DNA of 37,868 nt from Polaribacter sp. SA4-10 (GTDB lineage Bacteria; Bacteroidota; Bacteroidia; Flavobacteriales; Flavobacteriaceae). The DNA lies in NCBI GenBank assembly GCA_949519155.1, contig CATIQU010000018.1, positions 1 to 37,868 of the forward strand. Reading direction: 5' to 3'. The stretch's first letter is position 1. Each line of letters begins with the position of its first letter. The translations under genes were made by a program, and so were the position numbers. The notes beneath the pieces were generated by a model. That model saw only the letters and a list, made by a program, of their open reading frames with translations, did not search any database and was not told the DNA's origin. Of this stretch, positions 15,713-23,815 are shown one piece after another.

Positions 15713-16345
15713 CTAGATGTTTTTAATAAGAATGTAATTTCTATGCAAGGTTATTTTATTTAAATTCTCCAATTTTTTTAAGAGCCTAGAAATGACTACC
15801 CGAGAGGTATGCAATTCATACGCAATTTCTTGATGCGTGCTATGAACAATGCGGTCTTCAGAAATTCTTGATTTTTCTTTCAAATACTTTACAAGGCGTT
15901 CATCCATTTTTAAAAAGGCAATACTATCAATGGTAGCAAACATTTCATTGAGTCGATTGTGGTAGCTTTCAAAAACAAATTTTCGCCAACTTTTATACTT
16001 ACCAGCCCAGATTTCCATTTTTTGCACTGGCACCATTATTAAGGTTGCATCTGTTTCTGCAATGGCTCTGATTTCGCTTTTTGTTTCTCCAAGACAACAG
16101 GTTAATGTCATGGCACAGGTGTCTCCTTTTTCTAAGAAGTAGAGCAATAATTCATCGCCATTATTGTCTTCTCTTAAAATTTTAATGGCACCAGAAATGA
16201 GCAGGGGCATCGAACGCACATAGTCGCCAATTTCCATCATTTTAGCGCCTTCGGCAACATCTTTATAGGTGCCTACTTGGTTTATTTCCTGTAAAAGTTC
16301 GGCTTCAAAAAGATGGCCAAAGTTATTTTTGAGCTCCTGAATCAT
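15713..16345 (-). CDS. Crp/Fnr-family regulator of the sulfur cluster
   Basis: This 210-aa protein has an N-terminal cyclic-nucleotide-type barrel (about 25-125), a long dimerisation helix (about 130-160) and a C-terminal helix-turn-helix, HQEIAYELHTSRVVISRLLKKLE. The barrel lacks the usual cAMP-binding RxS segment. Instead it has GDTCAMTLTCCLGE with Cys77, Cys83 and Cys84. Those thiols could sense persulfide, polysulfide or redox state, as an inference. The gene overlaps the DUF983 gene by 23 nt, so the pair share the promoter at 16753. Four matching palindromes at the cluster's promoters, including its own, make it the likely activator and autoregulator of the whole cluster. Confidence 0.9.
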   Translation of the reverse strand: MIQELKNNFGHLFEAELLQEINQVGTYKDVAEGAKMMEIGDYVRSMPLLISGAIKILREDNNGDELLLYFLEKGDTCAMTLTCCLGETKSEIRAIAETDATLIMVPVQKMEIWAGKYKSWRKFVFESYHNRLNEMFATIDSIAFLKMDERLVKYLKEKSRISEDRIVHSTHQEIAYELHTSRVVISRLLKKLENLNKITLHRNYILIKNI

Positions 16346-16703
16346 AATTTACAAATATATTTATCCATATCACTTTAGAAAAAGCAAATAGTAATGGGGC
16401 GAGTACCAGTAGCACAATCACCATAGAAACTAGGGTAGTAAGGTACGTTAAATTGGGTAAGAAGAGGGTTTTTAAAATCCACAATGCTACAAAAAGCCCC
16501 ACTGCCAAACCATAAGAAACATAGTAAGATCCTTGAAAAAACCCAGGTTCGAGGTCGTATTTCAATCCACAATGCGAACACGACTCTTTTACGAGGCCTA
16601 TTTTCGTTAATTGATACGGATGCCCTTCAAAGAATGCTCCTTTTTGACACCTGGGGCATTTCATGCGAACAATTCGCAGGAATTTAGAATTTCGTCCTAT
16701 CAT
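16323..16703 (-). CDS. DUF983 membrane protein with zinc-ribbon-like N-terminus
   Basis: The 126-aa protein has MKCPRCQKGAFF and SCSHCGLKYDLEPGFFQGSYYVSY, a paired CxxC arrangement that could bind zinc. Two hydrophobic helices follow (about 65-85 and 90-112). This is the DUF983 pattern, a bacterial family of unknown function. The ATG at 16703 is chosen because the longer frame to 16745 would run back through the predicted -7 box (16723-16730), leaving about 14 nt of leader. The methionine in MKCPRC at 16664 is a less likely alternative. It is translated with the overlapping Crp/Fnr gene and is the head of that autoregulated unit. Its part in sulfur metabolism is not known. Confidence 0.85.
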   Translation of the reverse strand: MIGRNSKFLRIVRMKCPRCQKGAFFEGHPYQLTKIGLVKESCSHCGLKYDLEPGFFQGSYYVSYGLAVGLFVALWILKTLFLPNLTYLTTLVSMVIVLLVLAPLLFAFSKVIWINIFVNYDSGAQK

Positions 16704-16722
16704 AGCTGTTTTAAATTTGATG

Positions 16723-16766
16723 TAAAAATAACAAATGCTCTTCATTTTGGAAGTAACAATTGTTAC
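16723..16766 (-). promoter_or_regulatory. Crp/Fnr-type operator and -7 box before DUF983-crp
   Basis: GTAAC-AATT-GTTAC at 16753-16766 is a fully symmetric 14-bp palindrome. The minus-strand box TATTTTTA is at 16723-16730, again with centres 33 bp apart. The site implies autoregulation of the Crp/Fnr gene. Confidence 0.75.
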
Positions 16767-17011
16767 AATTCCTAAAAAAAAACGAATGTGAATTTGGCTT
16801 CTAAAAAAGTGTTTTTTTACAGGATTTAATGAAATTTTTTTTTAAATCGAAAAAAGTGCATTTTTTAACCCGAATTTAGGGTTTTCGAAACAATAAAAAA
16901 CCCACTTATTCCTTCAGTCGACCACTTGTCTGTTTATTCTCCCACTTATTACTTTGTGTAAAAAACATTCCTTTTTTTTAGGTTTCTTTGCTAAAATTTA
17001 AACAAATTAAA
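16767..17011. other. Intergenic, holds one 33-nt-type module
   Basis: This AT-rich stretch lies between the divergent DUF983 promoter and the gene remnant at 17012. Its notable content is the GC-richer repeat module at 16902-16950. No coding sequence or RNA gene is seen. Confidence 0.5.
16902..16950 (+). repeat. Intergenic module copy A
   Basis: CCACTTATTCC (16902-16912), a nine-base spacer, then CCACTTG (16922-16928) and TTTATT at 16933-16938, with four extra bases inside the second arm compared with copies B and C. A further partial arm CCCACTTATT follows at 16941-16950. The same arrangement recurs at 34443-34475 and, inverted, at 37041-37073. Confidence 0.75.
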
Positions 17012-17155
17012 ATGTAGATTATAATAGGTTTCCTTTTTTGCTTTTTTTCAATTACATCCATTGCACAAGCAAATGATACAATTGCTAAAAACGTTTTTTT
17101 TCATTATATGATTTTTAAAATCAATGATTTGAGCTATCTAATTTCTTGTACATAG
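17012..17155 (+). pseudogene. Remnant of a secreted protein, stop at codon 2
   Basis: The frame opens ATG TAG and then encodes a textbook signal peptide (IIIGFLFCFFSITSIAQ) and ANDTIAKNVFFHYMIF before TAG at 17153. A single change in codon 2 would account for the loss of the start. The downstream part is short and AT-rich, so the gene is also truncated. No family is recognisable. Confidence 0.55.
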
Positions 17156-17255
17156 GTTTATTGCTTTATAAGATACAATAAAGAGTGCTTTCTGACCGTT
17201 TTATTATTCAGAAGAAACATTGCGTAAAAACTATATTTTTTTGCTAGAAAAACAA

Positions 17256-17263
17256 TATATTTG
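17256..17263 (+). promoter_or_regulatory. -7 promoter box TATATTTG
   Basis: An exact TAnnTTTG match 26 nt upstream of the PorP/SprF start codon at 17290. A TTTG 12 nt further upstream is too close to be a standard -33 box. Confidence 0.5.
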
Positions 17264-17289
17264 GAAACTTATTAAATAATCTGTACTAA

Positions 17290-18273
17290 ATGAAGCAATT
17301 TTATACAAAGCTTAGCTTTTTGTTCTCCCTTTTTATTGCGATGAATACTTTTTCTCAAGAAACACTTCCAATTTATTGGGATTATCTCTCTGATAACGTG
17401 TATTTACTTCACCCAGCTGCTGCAGGAATTGGAAATTCGTCTAAATTAAGGTTTACTGCAAGACAGCAATGGCAAGGTATACCAAATGCTCCAGCTTTAC
17501 AGACGGTAAGTTTTCATACCAAATTAGGAGAAGAAACAAATGCTGGATACGGTTTTGTGTTGTTCAATGATCAAAACGGATACCATTCGCAACAAGGTTT
17601 GCAAGGAACCTATGCCTACCATTTGCCACTTAGTGATGGTCGCCTTTTTGAACAACTTTCTTTTGGTTTGTCTTTTACATTTGTTCAAAATCAGTCCGAT
17701 CAAAGGTCTTTTTTTGGAGATCCTGCGGTTTCACAAGTAATTGAAAGTACGAGTTATTACAATGCAGATTTTGGAATGTCGTATCATTTGGGAGGGTTCT
17801 CTTCTTATTTTACCGTGAAGAACTTATTGCTTACCGCAAAAAATCACTTAAATATTAACGAACCACTAGATTTAAGGAACTATATCTTTACTGCTGGCTA
17901 TTATTTTGGTCAAGAAAATGCAGTGCAACTAGAGCCTTCTGTGATGATGCAGTTTAGAGAAGGTACTGGCGAACGGTTTGCCGATCTTAATTTAAAAGCC
18001 TACAAGACTTTTGGCAATACCCAATTGTGGGCTGCTTTGTCTTTTAGAAAAAATTTTGATACTGGTGCTATCGAGAACGCTCAATACATAACACCAATTG
18101 TGGGGTTGAACTTTAAGAACTTTATGTTTTCTTATACCTATACGCGTCAATTGAATGACATTGTGCTAAGTAATGGTGGTTTCAATCAAATAAGTGTGGG
18201 GTTAAATTTATTTACAAGAGAGCCAAGAGGTGCTGCTTGTCCAAACATTAATGCTGCTTTTAACGGCTTTTAG
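17290..18273 (+). CDS. PorP/SprF-family type IX secretion membrane protein
   Basis: The 327-aa product has a signal peptide (to about residue 22, NTFSQ) followed by the family opening PIYWDYLSDNVYLLHPAAAGIG and RQQWQGIPNAPALQTVSFHTKL. The rest is predicted outer-membrane barrel, with many alternating aromatic strands such as AYHLPLSDGRLFEQLSFGLS. The PorP/SprF family works with the type IX secretion system of Bacteroidota, where members help put specific adhesins or cargo on the surface. Here it stands alone, with no large adhesin gene beside it. Its last 4 nt overlap the converging murI stop. The family is certain; the cargo is unknown. Confidence 0.9.
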   Translation: MKQFYTKLSFLFSLFIAMNTFSQETLPIYWDYLSDNVYLLHPAAAGIGNSSKLRFTARQQWQGIPNAPALQTVSFHTKLGEETNAGYGFVLFNDQNGYHSQQGLQGTYAYHLPLSDGRLFEQLSFGLSFTFVQNQSDQRSFFGDPAVSQVIESTSYYNADFGMSYHLGGFSSYFTVKNLLLTAKNHLNINEPLDLRNYIFTAGYYFGQENAVQLEPSVMMQFREGTGERFADLNLKAYKTFGNTQLWAALSFRKNFDTGAIENAQYITPIVGLNFKNFMFSYTYTRQLNDIVLSNGGFNQISVGLNLFTREPRGAACPNINAAFNGF

Positions 18274-19076
18274 AAGTCAGTTTCTACAATTATCAAAGAT
18301 TTTTCTTTCTCATAATCTGCTAGCAATGCGGTCAAAGTTCTTTTGTTACTATTAATAAAGAATTGATGCGAGCTCTTGTTTTTGGTCTGTGTTGTTTTTA
18401 AAAGATCGGCTTCAGACAATACTTTCTTAGTTTGTTTTGCAACGGCTTGTCCAGAATCAATAATGTGTATTTTTTTACCAAGAATTTTTTGAATCTGCGG
18501 AATTAAATACGGGTAATGCGTGCAGCCCAATACCAAGCAATCTATATTATCGGAAACCATCGGCAGAAGGTAGCTTTGCAATAAGCGTGTCATTTCTTCA
18601 GAATCCAGTTTTCCATTTTCGATGAGCGCAACGAGTCCAGATCCAATTTGTTCTTTTATTTGAATTTCTCGACCTAGTTCTTGAGATGTCTTTTCAAATA
18701 ATGCACTGTTTAATGTTCCTTTGGTTGCCAAAATACCAATCTTGTTTGTTTTAGTTTGGAGTGCTGCTGGTTTTATTGCGGGCTCTATTCCTATAAAAGG
18801 TACAGAATAGTGAGCTCGTAAATACGCTATGGCATTTGTAGTTGCTGTATTGCAGGCAACCACAATAATTTTACAGTTTCTGTTGAGGAGGTACTCTGTA
18901 TTTTTAATGGCAAGTGATATGATTTCATCTTTGCTTTTGATGCCGTAAGGTGCATGTTTACTGTCAGAGAGATATAGTGTATTCTCTTTGGGCAATAATT
19001 GGTTAATTTCCTTCCAGATGGAAGTACCGCCAACCCCAGAATCAAAGATGCCAATTGAAAAGTCTTTTTGTGTCAT
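18270..19076 (-). CDS. murI: Glutamate racemase
   Basis: The 268-aa enzyme has the motif IGIFDSGVGG with the catalytic Asp, SDSKHAPYG, the first catalytic Cys in VVACNTATTNA, and the second in LVLGCTHYPYL. It interconverts L- and D-glutamate to supply D-Glu for peptidoglycan in the cytoplasm. Length and motifs are normal for MurI. It follows the bamA-ompH genes on the minus strand, but a strong terminator at 19091-19121 ends only 14 nt before its start codon. Its expression would therefore need read-through or a promoter overlapping the terminator. Confidence 0.96.
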   Translation of the reverse strand: MTQKDFSIGIFDSGVGGTSIWKEINQLLPKENTLYLSDSKHAPYGIKSKDEIISLAIKNTEYLLNRNCKIIVVACNTATTNAIAYLRAHYSVPFIGIEPAIKPAALQTKTNKIGILATKGTLNSALFEKTSQELGREIQIKEQIGSGLVALIENGKLDSEEMTRLLQSYLLPMVSDNIDCLVLGCTHYPYLIPQIQKILGKKIHIIDSGQAVAKQTKKVLSEADLLKTTQTKNKSSHQFFINSNKRTLTALLADYEKEKSLIIVETDF

Positions 19077-19090
19077 TGTGGTAAAAATAA

Positions 19091-19121
19091 AAAAAACCTA
19101 CTCAAAAAGAGTAGGTTTTTT
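19091..19121 (-). terminator. Terminator between ompH and murI
   Basis: A perfect 13-bp stem (AAAAAACCTACTC with its complement) encloses a five-base loop and is bordered by T-tracts on both strands. It ends the uppS-bamA-ompH transcript. The murI start codon at 19076 follows almost at once. Confidence 0.85.
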
Positions 19122-19143
19122 TTTATTTTAATAAAAGAGGTCC

Positions 19144-19665
19144 TTAATTTCTTGGTTTAGGATCTGCTAATAAATTTAACTTTGCTTTTACAGCTTCGTA
19201 TAAATCTTCTCCTTTTTTAACGATTAACATGTTTGAAGTAAAAACGTATAAAATACCTTTTGTAGCTGCTACTGCGTTAATTGCGTCAATTGCTTTTTTA
19301 TTGATTGGCTCTAAACCTTTGCTTTGTATTTGTTGCAATTCTTGTGGTGCCATTTGTTGCGCATTCTGAAGTCTTTGGTATTCTCCTTGCAATTCTGCTT
19401 TTCTTTTTTGGTTGGTTTCATCTGTTTGAGTTGTTGCCTCAGCATCGTACTTCTTTGCTTTGTTCTCAAACTTTTTCTTCATTCCTTCAATATCATCCTT
19501 CATTGTTTTTGCTTTCTTGTCTAAATCAGCAAACAATGCTCTTGTTTCAGACATATTAGCAACAACTCTTTCAAAATCAACATGAGCTACTTTTTGTGCA
19601 TTTGTGATACCACCAAATCCTAATGTAAATACAGCAATTAATAGTAACGTTTTAAAATTTTTCAT
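19144..19665 (-). CDS. OmpH/Skp-family periplasmic chaperone
   Basis: The 173-aa protein has a signal peptide (MKNFKTLLLIAVFTLGFGGITNAQ), then KVAHVDFERVVANMSETR. A long charged coiled coil follows at about 40-110 (KKAKTMKDDIEGMKKKFENKAKK), and a C-terminal IDAINAVAATKGILYVF...GEDLYEAVKAKL. This is the Skp/OmpH fold, a trimer with tentacle helices that holds unfolded outer-membrane proteins in the periplasm. It follows the other ompH gene by 16 nt and bamA upstream, which fits delivery of barrels to BamA. The length is standard. Confidence 0.92.
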   Translation of the reverse strand: MKNFKTLLLIAVFTLGFGGITNAQKVAHVDFERVVANMSETRALFADLDKKAKTMKDDIEGMKKKFENKAKKYDAEATTQTDETNQKRKAELQGEYQRLQNAQQMAPQELQQIQSKGLEPINKKAIDAINAVAATKGILYVFTSNMLIVKKGEDLYEAVKAKLNLLADPKPRN

Positions 19666-19681
19666 CCTTGGTTTAATTTAA

Positions 19682-20455
19682 TTAATTATTATTGTTTTGT
19701 TCTTCTTTTTTCTTTTTTGCAGCTTCCTGCTTCTCTTTTAATAACTTTCTTTTTGCTTCTTTTTTCGCCGATAATTTAGCTCTTTTATCTGCAATAAGCA
19801 CCTTTTTCTTCTCTTTTTTAGCTTTTAATTCGTCTCTTTTTTTCTTCTTCGCTGCCAACAGTGCTTTTTGTCTAGCACTTACTTCTTTTGGAGCAGTTTT
19901 CTTTTCTTGTTGTTTCGCTTTTCGATCTGCAACCTTTCGAGTCTTATCTATCGATGATAAAATAATTTCGCTAATATCGTATTTTTTATTTGAATATAGC
20001 AAAATCAATTCGCTAGATTTATCAAAAACGAAGTCATATTTTTTTGCTTTTACAATTTTTTGAATTGCATAGTAAACTTGATCTTGTATTGGTTTTACTA
20101 ATTGCTTTCTAACGAGGAACATGTCTCCATTTGGGCCAAAGTACAAAGATTCTAATCTACGTAGTTCGTCCTGTTTTAAGGTAATGTCTTCTTCTTTTTC
20201 TTCGATTAAATCGTTGGTTAGAATTGCTTTTTCGTTTGCCAAATCTGTTTTTAAAACTTCAATATGTCTTGCTTGGGTGTCCAAGTTCTTTTTCCACTTT
20301 GCAATTTTGGCGTTCAAAGTGTTTTGAGCTTCTAAGTATTCTGGGAGATTTTCCAGAATATACTCCATATCAATATAGGCAATCCGTTGACTTTTTTGGG
20401 CATAATTCCCGAATGCGATAAGTGAAAGAACGATAAAAAAAACTATTTTTCTCAT
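19682..20455 (-). CDS. OmpH-family protein with long Lys-rich tail
   Basis: The 257-aa protein starts with a signal peptide (to FGNYAQ) and the OmpH core QRIAYIDMEYILENLPEYLEAQNTLNAKIAKWKK, then a coiled coil and KYDFVFDKSSELILLYSNKKYDISE. Unlike its neighbour it carries about 85 extra residues after position 170. These consist almost only of Lys, Ala, Glu and Arg (KKKKRDELKAKKEKKK and similar) and end in EEQNNNN. The extension would be an extended basic helix in the periplasm. The family role is chaperoning outer-membrane proteins to BamA, whose gene ends 62 nt upstream. The tail may bind peptidoglycan or acidic surface polymer; that is inference. Confidence 0.9.
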   Translation of the reverse strand: MRKIVFFIVLSLIAFGNYAQKSQRIAYIDMEYILENLPEYLEAQNTLNAKIAKWKKNLDTQARHIEVLKTDLANEKAILTNDLIEEKEEDITLKQDELRRLESLYFGPNGDMFLVRKQLVKPIQDQVYYAIQKIVKAKKYDFVFDKSSELILLYSNKKYDISEIILSSIDKTRKVADRKAKQQEKKTAPKEVSARQKALLAAKKKKRDELKAKKEKKKVLIADKRAKLSAKKEAKRKLLKEKQEAAKKKKEEQNNNN

Positions 20456-20517
20456 TTATATTATGTGTTTATAAAAAACTGTGCCAAAAAAGGACATCTT
20501 ACACATGTACTATTTTC

Positions 20518-23100
20518 TTAGAACTGTCTTCCGATTATAAAATGCGTTTGCCAACCAGATTTTACTGTTTGACCAGGTAATGGGTCAAACCCATGTGCAA
20601 AATCAATTCCTAAGAGACCAAATGCGGGCATAAATACTCGAATTCCTAATCCTGCAGATCTCTTTACTTCAAACGGTTTAAATTCGTTGAAATTGTCATA
20701 AGAGTTTCCTGCTTCTAAAAATCCAACTGCATAGATAGATGCTGAAGGGGTATCTGTAATTGAATACCTAAGTTCTAACTGGTATTTGCTATACATAGTT
20801 CCACCACCATTTTCTAATGGTGTTAAACGGCTATTTTCATACCCTCTTAATCCGATGGTTTCTCTTCCGTCTAATTGAAAGGCAGCAACGCCATCTCCTC
20901 CTACAAAATATCTTTCAAAGGGTGTATGTCCAACTTCCTCATTGTAGTAGCCCAAATAGCCAATTTCAATGTTCTTCATAAGCACCAACTTATCGGTAAA
21001 AGCGCTATACCACTTACCTTTCATGCTTATTTTATAGTATTCTAACCATTTGTAGTTTTCTGCTATTTTATCGTTTTTTTCTTCTGCGGTCAAGTCTTCT
21101 GAAACAGAATAATCCTTGTCATTTAATAATGAATAAGGTAATGTTGCCTTTACTGCGACTGTAAATTCAGATCCATAAGTAGGAAAAATCAAACTAGGTC
21201 CCGATGAGTTTCTCGTTAAACTCACATTATACGCCAAGTTGTTTAGGGTTCCATTACTCAAAACATCACTTCCAACTCTAAATCCATAGTTGTTTAAATT
21301 GAAACTTTGGTAGCTAATGCTTTGTGATAATTGAAAGAAATCATCTGGCCACTTTAAACGTTGTCCTAAACCTAAGGATGCTCCAATGATGCCTAGGCTT
21401 TGATCTTTGTCTACCTCAAAAGTTTGAGGGTTCAGTTGATATTGACTTGATGAATAAATTGAGAATGATAAAGATTGTGGTTTTTTACCCCCTAACCAAG
21501 GCTCTGAGAATGAAAAACTATACGTATTGTAGGTTCTACTGGATTGTAAACGAATCGATAGTGTTTGACCGTCTCCCATTGGTAAAGGTTTGTATGCTGC
21601 TTTATTGAACATGTTTCGGAAAGAGAAATTGTTGAATGACAATCCGAGGGTTCCAATAAAGGATCCACCACCATAACCTCCTTGTAGTTCTATTTGACTT
21701 CCTCCTTTTTCGACCACATTGAAATTAATGTCTGCCGTTTTGTTTTGATAATCTGGAATTACATCTGGTGTTACATTTTGATCAAAAAATCCAAGTTGTC
21801 CAATTTCACGAATGGATCTAATAATGGCACTTCTGCTAAATAAGTCTCCCGGTTTTACACGCAATTCTCTATAAAGTACATGATCGTTTGTTTTATCATT
21901 TCCTGAAACAGATACTTTTTTGATGGTTGCTTTTTCGTCTTCCCGAATTCTAATTTCTACGGTAATAGAATCGTTTTCTACTTTTGTTTCTACAGCATTT
22001 ACTGAAGAAAACAAAAATCCATTGTCTTGATACAAGGTCGATAAATCTTGTGATGTTGGACTTCCGTCTCCACTCACACGTTCTTTTAAAACAACACCAT
22101 TGTAAACGTCTCCGTTTTCAATGCGTAAAAATTGTTTTAAGTATTCGTCTGTATATTCTTTATTTCCAACAAATAAGATTTCTGAAAAACGGTATTGTCT
22201 CCCTTCTTCCAATTCAATTTCTAAGTTGATGGTGTTGTTATCGTTCCAAGTAAGTTTGTCACTCAAAATACGCGCGTCTCTATATCCTAAAGCGCTGTAC
22301 ATCTTTAAAATACTTTCTAAATCTTCTCGATAGTCATCTTCAATATATTTTGACCCTTTCCAAAAACGTCCAAAGAATTTTCTTTTGGTGTTTTTCATCG
22401 CTTTTCTCAGTTTGTAACTAGAAAGTGATGTATTGCCAATAAAATTGATTTCTTTAATTTTGATTTTATTCCCTTTGTCAATCAGAATTGACATGTTTAC
22501 CGCATTGATATCTGTGGTGTCATTTTTAATGACTAAGTTCACTTTTGTTTTTAAATATCCTTTGTCAGTATATTTTTTTTCGAAGTAATTTTTGGTGGTA
22601 ACAATCAGATTGTCGGTTACCATAGCCCCAATTTTTAGTTCGGCATCTTCAATCAGTGTTTTGGCTTTCGATTTGCTTACACCGCTCACCTTTACCGTAT
22701 TTAATTGTGGTAATTCTTGCACATCAAATTGTAGATAAACGTCTGTGCTATCTACTTTTTCAAGATACACATCTACATTGCTAAATTGCTTACTCTCATA
22801 CAATTTTTTGATGGCACTGGTCAGTTTATCTCCAGGAAGTTTTATCTTCAATCCTGCTCTTAGCCCAGTAAAAACCCGAACGGTCTCTTCGCTAAATTTT
22901 TTTAAACCAGTAACACTAATGCCACCTAAAACATATTCTTTTCCTTCTACGAAAGAAATGTTTTTAATTAGAGTGTCATTCTTAATTTGAGTAATACTGT
23001 CTAATTTTGTTTGCGAATTTGCAATCAAATTAAAAAAAAGTGCAGTAAATACTAATACAACAGAAATGCTATTCTGTAATTTGTTCGCTTGTTTTTCCAA
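20518..23100 (-). CDS. bamA: Outer-membrane protein assembly factor BamA
   Basis: The 860-aa protein has a signal region (to about 30, LIANSQ), five POTRA domains through about residue 470 and a C-terminal 16-strand barrel. Recognisable segments are GISVTGLKKFSEETVRVFTGL (POTRA 1), ATIKKVSVSGNDKTNDHVLYRELRVKPGDLFS (last POTRA) and the lid-loop region DGVAAFQLDGRETIGLRGYE. It closes in the aromatic RQF needed for insertion of barrels. It inserts beta-barrel proteins into the outer membrane. Its first 32 nt overlap the 3' end of uppS and two ompH genes follow, an arrangement common in Flavobacteriia. The length is as expected. Confidence 0.96.
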   Translation of the reverse strand: MEKQANKLQNSISVVLVFTALFFNLIANSQTKLDSITQIKNDTLIKNISFVEGKEYVLGGISVTGLKKFSEETVRVFTGLRAGLKIKLPGDKLTSAIKKLYESKQFSNVDVYLEKVDSTDVYLQFDVQELPQLNTVKVSGVSKSKAKTLIEDAELKIGAMVTDNLIVTTKNYFEKKYTDKGYLKTKVNLVIKNDTTDINAVNMSILIDKGNKIKIKEINFIGNTSLSSYKLRKAMKNTKRKFFGRFWKGSKYIEDDYREDLESILKMYSALGYRDARILSDKLTWNDNNTINLEIELEEGRQYRFSEILFVGNKEYTDEYLKQFLRIENGDVYNGVVLKERVSGDGSPTSQDLSTLYQDNGFLFSSVNAVETKVENDSITVEIRIREDEKATIKKVSVSGNDKTNDHVLYRELRVKPGDLFSRSAIIRSIREIGQLGFFDQNVTPDVIPDYQNKTADINFNVVEKGGSQIELQGGYGGGSFIGTLGLSFNNFSFRNMFNKAAYKPLPMGDGQTLSIRLQSSRTYNTYSFSFSEPWLGGKKPQSLSFSIYSSSQYQLNPQTFEVDKDQSLGIIGASLGLGQRLKWPDDFFQLSQSISYQSFNLNNYGFRVGSDVLSNGTLNNLAYNVSLTRNSSGPSLIFPTYGSEFTVAVKATLPYSLLNDKDYSVSEDLTAEEKNDKIAENYKWLEYYKISMKGKWYSAFTDKLVLMKNIEIGYLGYYNEEVGHTPFERYFVGGDGVAAFQLDGRETIGLRGYENSRLTPLENGGGTMYSKYQLELRYSITDTPSASIYAVGFLEAGNSYDNFNEFKPFEVKRSAGLGIRVFMPAFGLLGIDFAHGFDPLPGQTVKSGWQTHFIIGRQF

Positions 23101-23812
23101 ATCTTCTTTCTCTATTCTGATATTCTATTATTGCATCATAAAAATGCGCTTCTCTAAAGTCTGGCCAAAGTATATCTGTGAAATATAATTCGGCATATGC
23201 CATTTGCCACAATAAGAAATTACTAATGCGTTGTTCTCCACTAGTTCTTATCATTAAATCAACGTCGGACAAATTAAATGTATATAAATGGTTATTTATA
23301 GTGTTTTCGTTAATTTCTTTTATTAAAAGTTCTTTATTAACAACTTTTTTAGATATGTTTTTGATAGTATTAACAATTTCTTCTCGAGATCCATAACTTA
23401 ATGCCAATGTTAGTATGATTTTCGTATTGTCTTTTGTGTCAGAAATAACACCGTTCAAAACTTTTTGTGCTTTGGAAGGTAGGTTTTCAATTCTGCCAAT
23501 CGCATTTACACAAACGCCGTTTTTTTGAAAATCTTTTAATTCTTTATTCAAAGAATGAATCAAGAGACTCATCAATGCATCTACTTCCAATTTTGGTCGG
23601 TTCCAGTTCTCCGTAGAAAAGGCATATAATGTTATTGCTTCAACACCAATTTCCGTAGCTGCTTTTACCGATTCTCGAACTGCCGTAAGGGCGTTTTTAT
23701 GGCCAAAGACTCTATTCATTCCTTTACTTTTTGCCCAGCGTCCATTTCCATCCATAATAATGGCAACGTGTTTTGGAACATTTTGTAAATTAATTTGTAG
23801 CTTTCTATCCAT
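23069..23812 (-). CDS. uppS: Isoprenyl transferase (undecaprenyl diphosphate synthase)
   Basis: The 247-aa enzyme shows the cis-prenyltransferase signature HVAIIMDGNGRWAKSKG with catalytic Asp, ITLYAFSTENWNRP, LALSYGSREEIV, and VDLMIRTSGEQRISNFLLWQMAYAELYFTDILWPDF. It builds undecaprenyl diphosphate from farnesyl and isopentenyl diphosphate, the lipid carrier for peptidoglycan and surface glycans. It lies 3 nt downstream of the DUF6089 gene and overlaps bamA, so the envelope genes are one transcription unit. The length and all motifs are normal. Confidence 0.96.
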   Translation of the reverse strand: MDRKLQINLQNVPKHVAIIMDGNGRWAKSKGMNRVFGHKNALTAVRESVKAATEIGVEAITLYAFSTENWNRPKLEVDALMSLLIHSLNKELKDFQKNGVCVNAIGRIENLPSKAQKVLNGVISDTKDNTKIILTLALSYGSREEIVNTIKNISKKVVNKELLIKEINENTINNHLYTFNLSDVDLMIRTSGEQRISNFLLWQMAYAELYFTDILWPDFREAHFYDAIIEYQNRERRFGKTSEQITE

Positions 23813-23815
23813 AAA

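Noticed and set aside
16902..16950. Repeated CCACTTATT units as a CRISPR array
   Set aside because: Repeat arms are too short, unevenly spaced and limited to two or three per site, and there are no cas genes. A dispersed module fits better.
19692..20063. 123-codon plus-strand ORF rich in Phe and Ser
   Set aside because: It is the antisense of the Lys-rich tail of the OmpH gene. The composition arises from AAG/AAA codons read on the other strand.
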